This document shows positions 10,647-20,681 of a stretch of DNA of 64,000 nt, piece by piece. This stretch comes from Rhexocercosporidium sp. MPI-PUGE-AT-0058 (lineage: Eukaryota > Ascomycota > Leotiomycetes > Helotiales): assembly GCA_020746875.1 (NCBI GenBank), contig JAGTJL010000008.1, positions 2,232,001 through 2,296,000 on the forward strand. The letters run 5' to 3'. The first letter of the stretch is position 1. Each line of letters starts with the position of its first letter. Below the pieces are notes generated by a model. It saw only the letters and a list, made by a program, of their open reading frames with translations, was not told the DNA's origin and did no database searches. Position numbers and translations under genes: made by a program.

Positions 10647-12367
10647 TCATCCTCTCCTCGCAGGCCTCTTCCCAGATTTCGTGATACTGTCATCCGTAGC
10701 CTGACGACTCATCGGCGTACCACCCATCGACGAAGCTCCCTGAGAAATCTGCTTCATCATAGGCTGGCCACCATAATCCTCGCGCAGACTGCTGGTTGGA
10801 ATGGTAGGCACGATCATCTTGTCTTTGTTGTCAGATTTGACCCAGTGCTGGTACTTCTTTGGATATGCAGCTTCTTCCAGGAGACTCTTAGCACCCTGCT
10901 CTAGGTCGAGATTGCTACCGAAGCCCTTCTCATCGTTGTGATTGCGTGCTCGGCGCATCACTTCGATGTCAGCGTTTGCATCTTCGGCGCTCAGGCCTTG
11001 TAAGGAGACGACAGCGTCTTTGCTTGGATTCGAGGCGAATTGCCGCGCATTTTGCTGGTTGATCATCTGTGGTAGCTTGGGGATTTGGCGGGTGAGGGAG
11101 AGGAGGTTTGGGGGGTAGTTCATGTCATTGTCGTTAAACATGTCAATTCCATAACCTGAAGCTACGGCGGCGCCGCGCGTGCTGCGAGTTGCATGGGAGA
11201 ATTGGCGCTCCATCATAGCACCGCCGGTAGGTGGTGAATCGGTATCCTCAGCATCAGCCTCACCAGCTGTTGGAGGTTTCTCGTGATCAGAGCTAGAATC
11301 TGACTTGCCATTGGTCTGGCTGTCTGGATCATCAGAGAAAGGTGGGTGGCGGAGCATGTAGGAGTGAGCGGCGAGAGCAGCGGTATTGTAAGCCATTGTG
11401 AGTTCCTTCTCGTTGAAGAGCTTGTCGACGCTGTATAGAGAGGATTCGACTTGGTGTGCCATCAATTGTTGCTTCTCATAAACCCAGGAAGGAGTGGTTG
11501 CACCATTGTCGATGCGCTGACGACTTGGAGCGGGAGACTCGTCGCTATCATGAGTCTTGCGCTTGCGCTTGTGACTCTCGGGGAAGTTTGGAATCTCCTC
11601 AGCATCGCGGCGGTGTCTAGTAGCTCTCTTGCCAAGAATACCACCTGGGCTGGCGGGGTTGGCAATTGCGAACTGACTTGGGTGCAACAGCAGAGCATGT
11701 GTGCTACCCTCACCAATCTCAATAGCATCCTTGTCCTTTGAAAGGCGAGCCTTCTTGCTCATGACTGAATTGATCAATCGATCTCGAAGGGTGTCGGAAA
11801 GAGACTTGTATTCGTTCTTGGAAACCAACTTCTTGTAGGCATGGTAGGAGTTGATCTCGTTCATCTTGACCTCGTAGTCGCGCTGAAAATATGTTAGGGA
11901 TTTGAACTCTTCAATTTGAAACGAGCGCCTACCTTGAGGATAACCATAGCAGCATCTCTTTCCTCCATAGCATCGTTGACCTCCTTCGCAAAGTCGGAGT
12001 AAATCCTACCACTCCGCAGAGGAGGATCTGTCGAGACCGACTTCATCATCGTCTTCTGAACGTTGTTACGAACCATCTCATCGATTTCCTCAGCACTGTC
12101 TGGAAGTGGTTTTCGGGCGTGGACGTCTGCCTCTGCAATGAGGTTGGAATCGACTTGAATGGACTGGAGTTGGGCGCGGTAGTGCTGGTCTCGATTGGCA
12201 GAGAAAGACATGGTAATCTCTTGAAGACGGTCTGCGAGAACGGTGCGCTTCTTGTCTCTCTTGGAGAGTTGTTGCGGCTGGAGAGGTGGGGAGTTGGATT
12301 GGTGACGCTCGATTCGGTGCGAGGCGCCCATCGTGGGGGAAACTTGCGGTGATGGACTCATGGCCAT
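10647..12367 (-). CDS. Sds3-like subunit of the Rpd3L histone deacetylase complex
   Basis: Two exons on the minus strand: 12367-11933 and 11882-10647. The 50-nt intron (GTAGGC, CTAAC branch, TTTCAG) joins AAG to CGC in phase 0. The product is 556 residues. An in-frame ATG exists upstream at 12460, but the start at 12367 (MAMSPSPQ) suits the family better. Residues 40-145 hold the Sds3-type region (SKRDKKRTVLADRLQEI..., then YRAQLQSIQVDSNLI), a coiled-coil that in yeast and animals brings Sin3 and Rpd3 together. The following LLLHPSQFAI and NPASPGGILG stretches recur in the fungal deacetylase-subunit proteins I know. The C-terminal half is disordered and poorly conserved. Function is assigned by family resemblance. 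Confidence 0.8.
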
Positions 12368-13834
12368 TGTTTTTGCAGTTGGCAATGAGGTAGAGAGGAT
12401 CTCAACGAAGCTGTAAGCAGTGAAGTAGAAAAGGCGTATGAGGTAGTCAAAGACTCTCAAGCTCTTCCAAGTTCGTGGATTGAAGTTCGGTCGGGGGTTC
12501 TGAATTTCAGGTTGAACTGCGCAAAGAGAAATGGAGTTGAAGGAGCAGGGAAGAAGTATTTCATGTGCGCAAGAAATCTCTTTTCGTATTGTGTTGCATC
12601 CGCAGCATTGATCGGTCGGTTGACAATAGCAGAAGAGTGGGAGTTCGTCTTGTTCCTATTGTCCCAGCTGTGAGGAGTCTGGCAATGGGCATTTGCGCCC
12701 AAATCGCACATGACGCGAGCCCCGATCCTTGCAAGCTCCCGGGGCTAGGGAATTTATTCCCCCGCCCCGGAAACGTGACCTTCACCTCCACATCATGTGC
12801 ATCCACAACTTCGAGAGAAATTGCATTGCATTAGAGGAAAGCGAGCGAAAGTAAGGCATGGGAAGCAGGAGGAATCATCACTTCGCGCATTCTCCTAAAG
12901 GATTCAAAGAGAAGACCTACTGTTCCCGGACATTGGCCGTTGTCTGATTACAACATCAACTAACATCTCCGAATACGTAGACTTCAATCAGATATCCAGT
13001 TGCACAGTCAAACCCCTAGATTACACAAGAGTCTGTAAATAAGCAGTGTATGAGTTTGCAGAACCCCGACCACAAAACACCAAAGCGCATCGACTTATAC
13101 CAGTACCAATGATATCACCTCCTCCGAAATCCTGCCCTCGTAACAACGAAGGTGCAAACGAAAGTGAGAATTCCAGATTCAAATATTCAAAGGATTTGAG
13201 TGTGTTTTTTTTTAAATACATTTCCTATCAAACAGGATAGGTCTTTCGGATATTGCAAATGAAGATGCAATTAGACAAGAGGAGGTAGTGTAGTGTACTT
13301 TGACCTTATCCTCGGCTACCACTCGCTAGCTCACCTTCAACCACCACCAAGAATGCTGATGACTCGCTCATCGGGGAGTTAAGAATAGAAGAACTTCAGA
13401 AAAGACTCAAAAGAGGAAGGGAAAAGGGCGCAACACAAATAAATGTCGAAATGTCTCTAGAATTTATCTATCTATCTTCTCTGCAGACAAGAAAGTAAGG
13501 GTACTACTTCGCAGCCTACTTGTGCTGCATCGTCCGTTCTGGGTTTCGCCAGCTAAAAACCCAAGCCTGAAATGTGAAATAATTTCCATGCCATGAACGC
13601 CGCCGTGATATCATCTAATGCAAAGATGCAGGCTCCAATGCTGAGAGTCTCGCTCATCCATCCATACGTTCGTTCATTCGTCCATTGTCACCCGTCCCAA
13701 GAACGCCAAATTCAAGTAACAGACGACCCATTTTTGCAATGAAATAACGCCGCCGCGTAGATGCAGATTTCAGAGTCCATGTACGCCATGCTCCCGCTGA
13801 CATTTCATATCTTATCATGCAAATCAAAACCACA
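12368..13834. other. Intergenic region between two minus-strand genes
   Basis: About 1.47 kb containing the promoter of the Sds3-like gene and the 3' end of the PARP-E2 gene. It holds a GC-rich imperfect palindrome at 12739-12770, listed separately. Nothing else is recognisable. Confidence 0.6.
12739..12770. promoter_or_regulatory. GC-rich imperfect palindrome upstream of the Sds3-like gene
   Basis: Two 16-nt arms, CCGGGGCTAGGGAATT and TATTCCCCCGCCCCGG, are inverted complements at 13 of 16 positions. It lies about 370 bp upstream of the proposed start at 12367. It could be a dimeric zinc-cluster factor site or an mRNA leader hairpin; neither is shown. Confidence 0.4.
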
Positions 13835-16800
13835 TTAGTATCCGCTGGATCCAGCACCAGATTCACCAGTAGGGCTAGCGAAGTCTCGGAATCCAGGTGG
13901 GATGGCCCAGCCGTGCATCTTACAGGAACGCTCATAGGCGTCGATAGCCTCTGCTGTTCCGTAGTCACGCTGAGATACCTTGACCTTGCTCTCAAGACGA
14001 GCCGGACGATCCAAGCTCATCATTTCCACGCGGACTTGGAGAAGCACGCTCTCGATTGTTGAGACTGAAGTCCAGCCCGTGTTGGTCAAGAGCTCCATGC
14101 ACATCGCACCGCCAGCCGTGACGTGACCACCTCCTCCGGCTTGAAATGGCAGGAAACGTGGTCTGATGACACGCACGAAGGGTGGGCTGAAAGGGTAGTC
14201 CTTTCCGAAACGGATCTCGAGGACGATGCTTGTGACTCCAGCAGCCTTCATGTCTTGTGCCAGTGGAAGAGTTGCGTCGAATGAATGTAGCTCCACGATC
14301 CATTGATAAACGTTGGTGATCATCTCCGGGTTGATGTACCAGCCAAGCTCGTGAAGAGGAGTCTTTCCTTGGGTGGCAAGCACTTCCTTCAGGTTTCTAC
14401 TCAGAGTCTTCGTAGCTGATGATGTGGCGTACAAAGGCGGCTGCAACATCGGAAGCGTGGCCTGGTCGAGTGAACCGGCGACAAAATCCGTCAGGGGCTT
14501 GCCATCTTTCTTAGAATTCCTTGCAGATAGTTAGCTTTCAGAAATATTGTAGAAGCTGTGCAAACTCACAATATGACAAGCTTTTCCGTCGATTTACCCT
14601 TGCTTTTGGCGAAGGTGTTCTCATCGTCCGAGAACAGGAAATCGATGTCTGATATGTTCTCGCCATCGCTTTCTAGCTCGATAACTTGTACGTTATTCCC
14701 ATTTGATCCAGCTCTTGATCCATGCTTGCGTTTCTTCTTCACCGGGGTTTCGACGGCACTGACTCGGAAGGCTCGGGAGATCGACGCTGCGCAGAGAGGA
14801 ACACCAATCGGCCTGCTAAGAGTTGACATGGCTGGGCGTTTAGGATCTTGTTCGACCTCAATGGCGGAATTTGGATCGCTAGAGAATGTAAGGACAAGGA
14901 AGACGGAGAAACGCAGTTAAAAAAATAGAACATACCTAAGGACTTGATTCGAGTTCCCGCCAGTAGGGTAGTCAGAAAGGCCTGGACTGCCTCCTTGGAC
15001 CTGAACCAATAGGTATCGGCATTGAATCCAGTCGATGTGCTGAACTACAAGGAACGGACTACTGCTGGCAAATTGTGTTGGGCAGTTGACGATCTCGTTC
15101 AGACTCATAGCTGAGTTTATTTTCAGTTCAGAACCGTGCCATCTGGTCTGCCAAAGGAATTAGCGATCTCCTATGACAATCCGATCTCTGGGGAGCCTTA
15201 CTGTGTTTGGTTGAGCATAGCCAACGGAAGTATTCTGATCAACTGCATGATACACACCATGGCCATAGGCTCTGCCGTTGAGCGTCTCCTTAAAATCAAG
15301 TCCAGACCGGATGATGCTGTGCCAGTTGCTCAGAGCACTTCCATGCCATGCAAATATTGTTGGGTACTTGGCGTCAAGGTTGGACTGTTGGGCGCGAAGA
15401 GAATTTAAGAATCTCTGCTCCTTGTCTGGCGATCCCTGTGCAAATCTGAACTGAACCCAGTTTTCTGAAATGCCAGACAATCTCTGGTCAAGCCTAGTCT
15501 TCGACATGGCTAACTCTGCGTCAGACTGGCCAGGGCACCTGTCGACCTGAACAATACATGAACGATTCGAAGCAATGATCCACCTAAGCATACCGAGAGC
15601 AGCTGGTGAGACACGCTCCTTCCAGCCCTTGAGACTTGGCACACTCTCTCGACTTTGCTGAACGAGGAAGGCTTGAAGCTCCCGGATAGATGGCAGGGTT
15701 TCCAAAAGCATGACGATTGTCTCGCCCTTTTGCAAGTCGTTCATCTCGTCAAAGTTTTGATTGTATACCGCCAACTTCGCTGGCAACAAGGAAGGAGGTG
15801 GGGGTGTAGTCGCGGGAGTAGCCGGTACTGCTGATAAGCTTGCTGGTTCAGATATCGACATGCCGTTACGATTAACAGCGGTTGAAGACAACTTAACAAG
15901 GGGAAGTAAGATATGTCTTCAACCCGGAAATGGTCTGGAAATGGCCGGCCTAAATCAAGGTTAGGAAGATGGCTTATCTGGGACGAATTGAACTTACCGG
16001 TAGCTGTAATTACAACCCAGTCTCCATTCCGGACAGGAGAAGACGGGAGGCTTGAATTGAAAGTAACCTCCTGGCGGTGGAAGTCAAATTTGACTTCGAT
16101 TTGCAGCAATGAAGCATCAGGAATCTCGTCTACAGGTGTTCCCGAAGCTGGGTAGTGCATTCTTCCAGCATAGCTAGCCGCAGTCACCGAACTCAGAACG
16201 GGAGGGACTGCAAGACTCATACCAGTCGGATATTCTCGAAGTCGGCGGGCCTAACAAAAGGGTTAGTACTTGAGCTTGGCATGGGCTGGTGAGCGTCAAA
16301 AGAAGGACTGACATATGCGCTAGCGTAGCAGAAACTGACAAGCAGGTCAACAACGTATGGCTGTGTCAAGATCTCATGCTCTACGCTGGGTCCGAAGCCT
16401 AAGGACATGTATTGGTAGAGACAGAGGGGCTTGCTGCAGACATAAGGCTTCAGTGCCTCGAAGTCCTCTTCAATCTTGTCATGGCAGACGAGACAGAATT
16501 CTGTACATCGAGTCAAGTAGCGCAAGGCAAATTGCGCCGCAATGAATGGGAAGGAGACCATCTTGACTTGGTGGTCTGTGAGATGATCTGCAGCAATAGC
16601 GTCTGGCAGAATGCTATCCTTTTGGGTATCTGCCTCCTCGATATATTGGCTGGCAAGTTCGGCAGTCTGCTCGTCAAGTCGTCCTTGTTTGTCATTGAAG
16701 TAACGCTTGGCGCCGTCCCAACCCAGCGCCACCGAATTTCGGATCTTCAAAAGAGACACGAACTGTCCATTGATGAAGTCGTTGAGTGAGCTGCTGATGA

Positions 16801-17932
16801 AGATGTTCGAGAAACCAGCAGCGACTTTCTCCGGCTCGTCGTCGCCAGCGTCGGCAGTCTTTTGCTTATTGCCGTCTTTTGCATTTTCCCTAAATGCCGC
16901 AAGGGCTTCGAGAAGTGTGCATTTGTACTTGTTGCTGACACCAACACGGAAAGCTACATCATGAGACTTTGCAGGTTCATTGATGATGTCTTCGAAGCAC
17001 TTGTAACCATTTGAATAGCGAATTAGGAGCACGAGGTACTGCTGTGGTTCCAAATCCCAGGCCTGGATAGCCTCCTCCGACAATCCGAGCTTCGCAACTC
17101 TAATCGACAGACTGAGAATGCTGTTCTCCGACTCGGCCTTCATGCCGTTGAGAACTCCGATAGAGAGACCTGCGAGCTTTGCCGACCTGAGATCATGTCG
17201 AATACGACTATTCAACTTCGCAGCCGATGCTGGGTCGAGTTGTCTGATGGCACTTGCATGTGAAATTGAGCCAGATCGAACAGGGTCCAAGCCGAATCCG
17301 TCGTCTTCATCGGGATAGTAATCTTCCTCGTCTTCATCATCACCCTCATCTTCACCATCACCCTCGTCGTCACCGTCCTCTTGGTCTTCTTCGTCGACGT
17401 CGACCATTGCCGTATCTTCGTCATCGTCCAAGGCAAGAGGATCTTCACGCGAGCCCGTAGCAAGTAACCTCTGGAGCTTCTGGGAGACGGTAGTGATCAA
17501 TTCGGGGAGCCGAATACCAAAGGAGTAGTTGGGAATTTCTTCGAGAGCTGCTGCAGCCGCGGCCGGAGCGCCTTCGGTATTGGTGAATGCCATGAAGATA
17601 CTCTCGGATGGGTATGAAGCAACATCTGTGAATTTAGCCAGTGCCCAGGGAACCTTGGGAAGTGTTTGAAAAGGATGTGGTAGGTCTCTCAAAGTAGCTC
17701 ATTCTAGGTCACAAAGGCTGTGGCTTTGAAATTTTGCCACACCTAGAAGATAGTATGTTGGGTGAGAAGACTCACCTGGCTGTGCCATGAAGTTGATCTC
17801 GATTGGGAGCCCGGAGGCTGGAACGAACGTGACAATCACATCATCATCAGGACCTCGCGCGACGCTGCTGATTCCTGGGATCTTCTTCTCTTCCGCAGCC
17901 TGTACGTCGGCAACGAATGCCTTTCGAGGCAT
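13835..17932 (-). CDS. PARP catalytic domain fused to UBE2Q-type E2 domain
   Basis: One long gene of eight exons on the minus strand: 17932-17776, 17697-16313, 16250-15998, 15949 to about 15893, about 15842-15202, 15147-14936, 14878-14570 and 14519-13835. All joins have GT-AG ends and keep frame; the fourth intron has two equally possible forms (donor 15897 or 15892). The product is about 1230 residues. After an N-terminal fungal-specific region and a long Asp/Glu stretch, the PARP fold is seen in GMLRWIIASNRSCI, FAWHGSALSNWHSII (the NAD His) and GRAYGHGVYHA (the Tyr). At the third catalytic position Pro-Phe replaces Glu, so mono-ADP-ribosylation or inactivity is likelier than polymer synthesis. 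The C-terminal E2 domain has DYPFSPPFVRV and the UBE2Q-like GGAMCMELLT cysteine, with no HPN motif. The fungal fusion is known; its substrates are not. Confidence 0.85.
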
Positions 17933-19120
17933 GATGCTGGAGGCGGCTGCTGCTGCCTACAGTAAGTGGTGGGGTATTTCAGGTATTGCAGAGTAGGTGT
18001 TCGTCTTCTGATACACGGTGTGGCAGAGGTAGTTGAAGTAGAAATATTGAGACCGGGGTGGAGGAAATAATGGTTGTTCCTGAGGTGCGGTGAGGTCGCT
18101 CACCTGAGGCGGAGAGGGAGAAGCTCAGGCGGCGCCGCGCAGGGCTGAGAGGCAGCTGCAGGTTCCAAGGATGAATAGAGGGAAAGGCGAAGAGGTTGTT
18201 GCACGCCCAAGCAAGATTGAGAGTTCTTCTCCTCTTCCACGGGTGTTTGTAGAAGTTTTGAGGGGGCCTTAGTTGCGAGTAGAATGGAAAATGACGCTCA
18301 GGTTTGAAAGTCGCACTCCAGAATATATCTGTGGAGTGGTAGCCTTGTCGGCCCAGTTCGTTGGAAGGGTCTTAGGCAGCACGGCCGAACCGCTCTAGCT
18401 CCCAGCAAGGGGGAAGCTATGAGCCAATCACAGGCCGCCTTCCAGCCCGTTCTCCGTCTTCGAACCAGACCAGATCCGATCAGGGCAAGCGAGAAGAGAA
18501 AGAAAGAAGTTCGATACTGTGCTGAACTGTCTGGAGCGACTGGTTTGATTCATTCACTGGGAGTATCCATTGACGTAATGACAAAGCAAATGCCCATTCC
18601 GTGATAGTTTTGAATCTAGAACATGCAGTACAGCTTCGAAGCGATCCGGGACCTGACTAGACAAGAAGAGTCCCGCTCAGCAGAAGAGGAGTGAAAGGGA
18701 AGGGGTAAGTGAAAGTGAAAGTACAGTACTTCGTACTTTGTAAAGGCAACACACAGCTGGGCAGGACTCCCGTCGTCAGAACAAGAAATGCCCCTCCTCC
18801 TCCTCCTCCTCACCTCTCCTCTCAATATGCCTCTCCCGTCCCAGTCACAGCTCGTCCCAGTCACAGCTTATCCCCGTACTTACTTGTCCCCCCCCTGTAC
18901 CCCGCCAGCCCACTGCCCCTGCCGCCCCGCCCCGCCATGCCCCTGGAATGGCCTGTCCCCTTCCCTTCCCCCCTGTCACCCGGCTTGTCCCACACACACC
19001 AGCCGGCACTGGCTGCTGGCACGCCCCAGTCGAGAAGTATCGAAATTGCATCAGACCTCGCCTCACCCGCTCCGATCTCAAAGCAGACCTTATCAACACC
19101 CTTCACAGCCTCGCACAACC
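17933..19120. other. Divergent promoter region and C/T-rich leader
   Basis: About 1.19 kb between the divergent PARP-E2 and COG7-like genes. The right third (18781-19000) is strikingly C-rich on the plus strand, with runs of CTCCTC and CCCC, and probably forms the 5' leader of the COG7-like gene. The opposite strand could form G-quadruplexes. No separate gene is supported. Confidence 0.55.
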
Positions 19121-20224
19121 ATGGCCTGGGACTCCAAATCATCAAGAAGGCGCCAGAACAGCAATGCTGCTCCCAGAGCTCTACAGACTCAGAGCAAACC
19201 AGTCCCCCTCATCGAGCCCAAATCCGCACACGTCTCCGATCCAGCCCTCCAACCTTTCCTGAACCCCTCCTTCGACCCCGCCGAATATCTTAATGCCGCT
19301 CTACCTTCTCTCCAAAGCTCGAACGCCCCACAGTCCCCCAGAGGGAGCGTTCCGCTGGCCGAATTATCTACGCAGACCCAAACCCTCCTCTCGCATCTCA
19401 GCGCGCATACTACACGACTGACGACCACCCTCACCCAGCTCACCGATGAGATACTACGGAGTGGCAGTCGATTGGCGTACGAAGTCGAGGTTCTACGGGG
19501 AGAGACACTAGGACTGTCTGAGGCTTTGACGGAGGGCTTGCAGGAAGATGTAGTCAAGTTCGTGCCAGGTGGCCTGGATCAGGAACTTGCACGGAAACAA
19601 TCTCGGACAGTGGAAACGAACGGGCACAGGAGGCGATCATCTACAATCACGGTACCAAAGACGCCTGTGCGGGAAGAAGTCCCAGCTATTGTGGACCCGC
19701 CTTATATCCAGAAGCTTCGGACTCTGACGCTGGTGCGATCGCGGTTGGAGACTGTCATAAAGACTTTTGGAGATGCGATGGCTTGGACGTTCCCACCGTC
19801 AGAGGTTTCAGTCACCTCGTCGTTTCTTTCTGTTTCGGCTCCAGAACCAGGATCGGAAATGCATAGTACAGAAGAGAAAGGGCAGCAGGTATCAAAGAAG
19901 TTAAGGGACGAGATAGCGGATCTGTTGATCGCAGGAGATCCGGTGGATGGTATTGAAGCTGCGGCGAAGCGGGTGGAAGAGCTGAAGGAGCTGGCTATTG
20001 TGTGGAAGGGTACAGCAGAGGAGAGAGCCAGGACCAAGTTCGTTGATAACCTCGCAAAGATGGTAGAGGATAGGCACAGAGACCTATTGAGGGAAGCCGA
20101 GCAAGACACTCGTCTACGGCAGAGGGTCGAGACGTTGGAAGAGGAGGTCAGCTCTGGGGATAGTAAACCCCAGAGTGGGTATGGATTTCTCAGTCAGTTA
20201 CAAAAGCTACGAGGATCTTCATAA
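19121..20224 (+). CDS. COG7: COG7-like subunit of the conserved oligomeric Golgi complex
   Basis: Intronless, 367 residues, starting at ATG 19121 in the context CAACCATGG. An upstream in-frame ATG at 18788 would add a Pro/Leu-rich extension that looks like translated leader, so I reject it. The segment FDPAEYLNAAL near residues 49-60 matches the FDVKEWINAAF start of animal COG7. The helical stretch that follows (TQTLLSHLSAHTTRLTTTL, EVEVLRGETLGL) and TLTLVRSRLETVI fit the COG7 N-terminal coiled coil. COG tethers vesicles for retrograde traffic within the Golgi. The protein is about half the length of human COG7 (770 residues), so either fungal versions are short or the match covers only the N-terminal region. 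Assignment is from remembered family resemblance. Confidence 0.65.
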   Translation: MAWDSKSSRRRQNSNAAPRALQTQSKPVPLIEPKSAHVSDPALQPFLNPSFDPAEYLNAALPSLQSSNAPQSPRGSVPLAELSTQTQTLLSHLSAHTTRLTTTLTQLTDEILRSGSRLAYEVEVLRGETLGLSEALTEGLQEDVVKFVPGGLDQELARKQSRTVETNGHRRRSSTITVPKTPVREEVPAIVDPPYIQKLRTLTLVRSRLETVIKTFGDAMAWTFPPSEVSVTSSFLSVSAPEPGSEMHSTEEKGQQVSKKLRDEIADLLIAGDPVDGIEAAAKRVEELKELAIVWKGTAEERARTKFVDNLAKMVEDRHRDLLREAEQDTRLRQRVETLEEEVSSGDSKPQSGYGFLSQLQKLRGSS

Positions 20225-20681
20225 TGGATTTCAAGATACGAATCCCTTTCAACCATGCTTCTTGGGACGGCTTTTCTGTACATACCTAGTAGACACCAGG
20301 TAAGCACAGCTTTATTTGGTTGACTTTCATACTTCATTAAAATGGTTTCAGCGAATGGTATCATTTCTATGGAACCATTGTCGGGTTTTTAGCATGGCGA
20401 CAAAGTGTTCTGAGGCTTTTTTTTCTTTTTCCTTTTTGGCAGTTTCCATCAAATTTGACCAACAATCGTGGTATTCTGATATGTCTTCAAGTGAGACATC
20501 CAACCAATGTCTCTCTTCCCCTTGCATCACATTCCTCCCTCCCTCTTCTTAATCTCGCCCTGTTCACTGGCAACATTTATTTCTTCCTCATGTCAAATCT
20601 TCAAATTTCACGTTCAACAGGCGCCATTCTTTCCATGGCATAGAATCAATCAAGGGCTCATTAATAACTCCAACCACAAAT
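20225..20681. other. Short intergenic region
   Basis: 457 bp between the COG7-like gene and the glycosyltransferase-like gene on the same strand, T-rich in the middle (20415-20450). It should contain the 3' end of the first and the promoter of the second. Nothing else seen. Confidence 0.6.

Noticed and set aside
12368..12460. Upstream start of the Sds3-like gene at 12460
   Set aside because: The extra residues are hydrophobic (FDYLIRLFYFTAYSFVEIL) and unlike a nuclear deacetylase subunit; ATG 12367 gives the expected N terminus.
18788..19120. N-terminal extension of the COG7-like protein from ATG 18788
   Set aside because: It would encode a Pro/Leu/Cys-rich stretch typical of a C/T-rich leader; ATG 19121 has a better context and precedes the conserved region.
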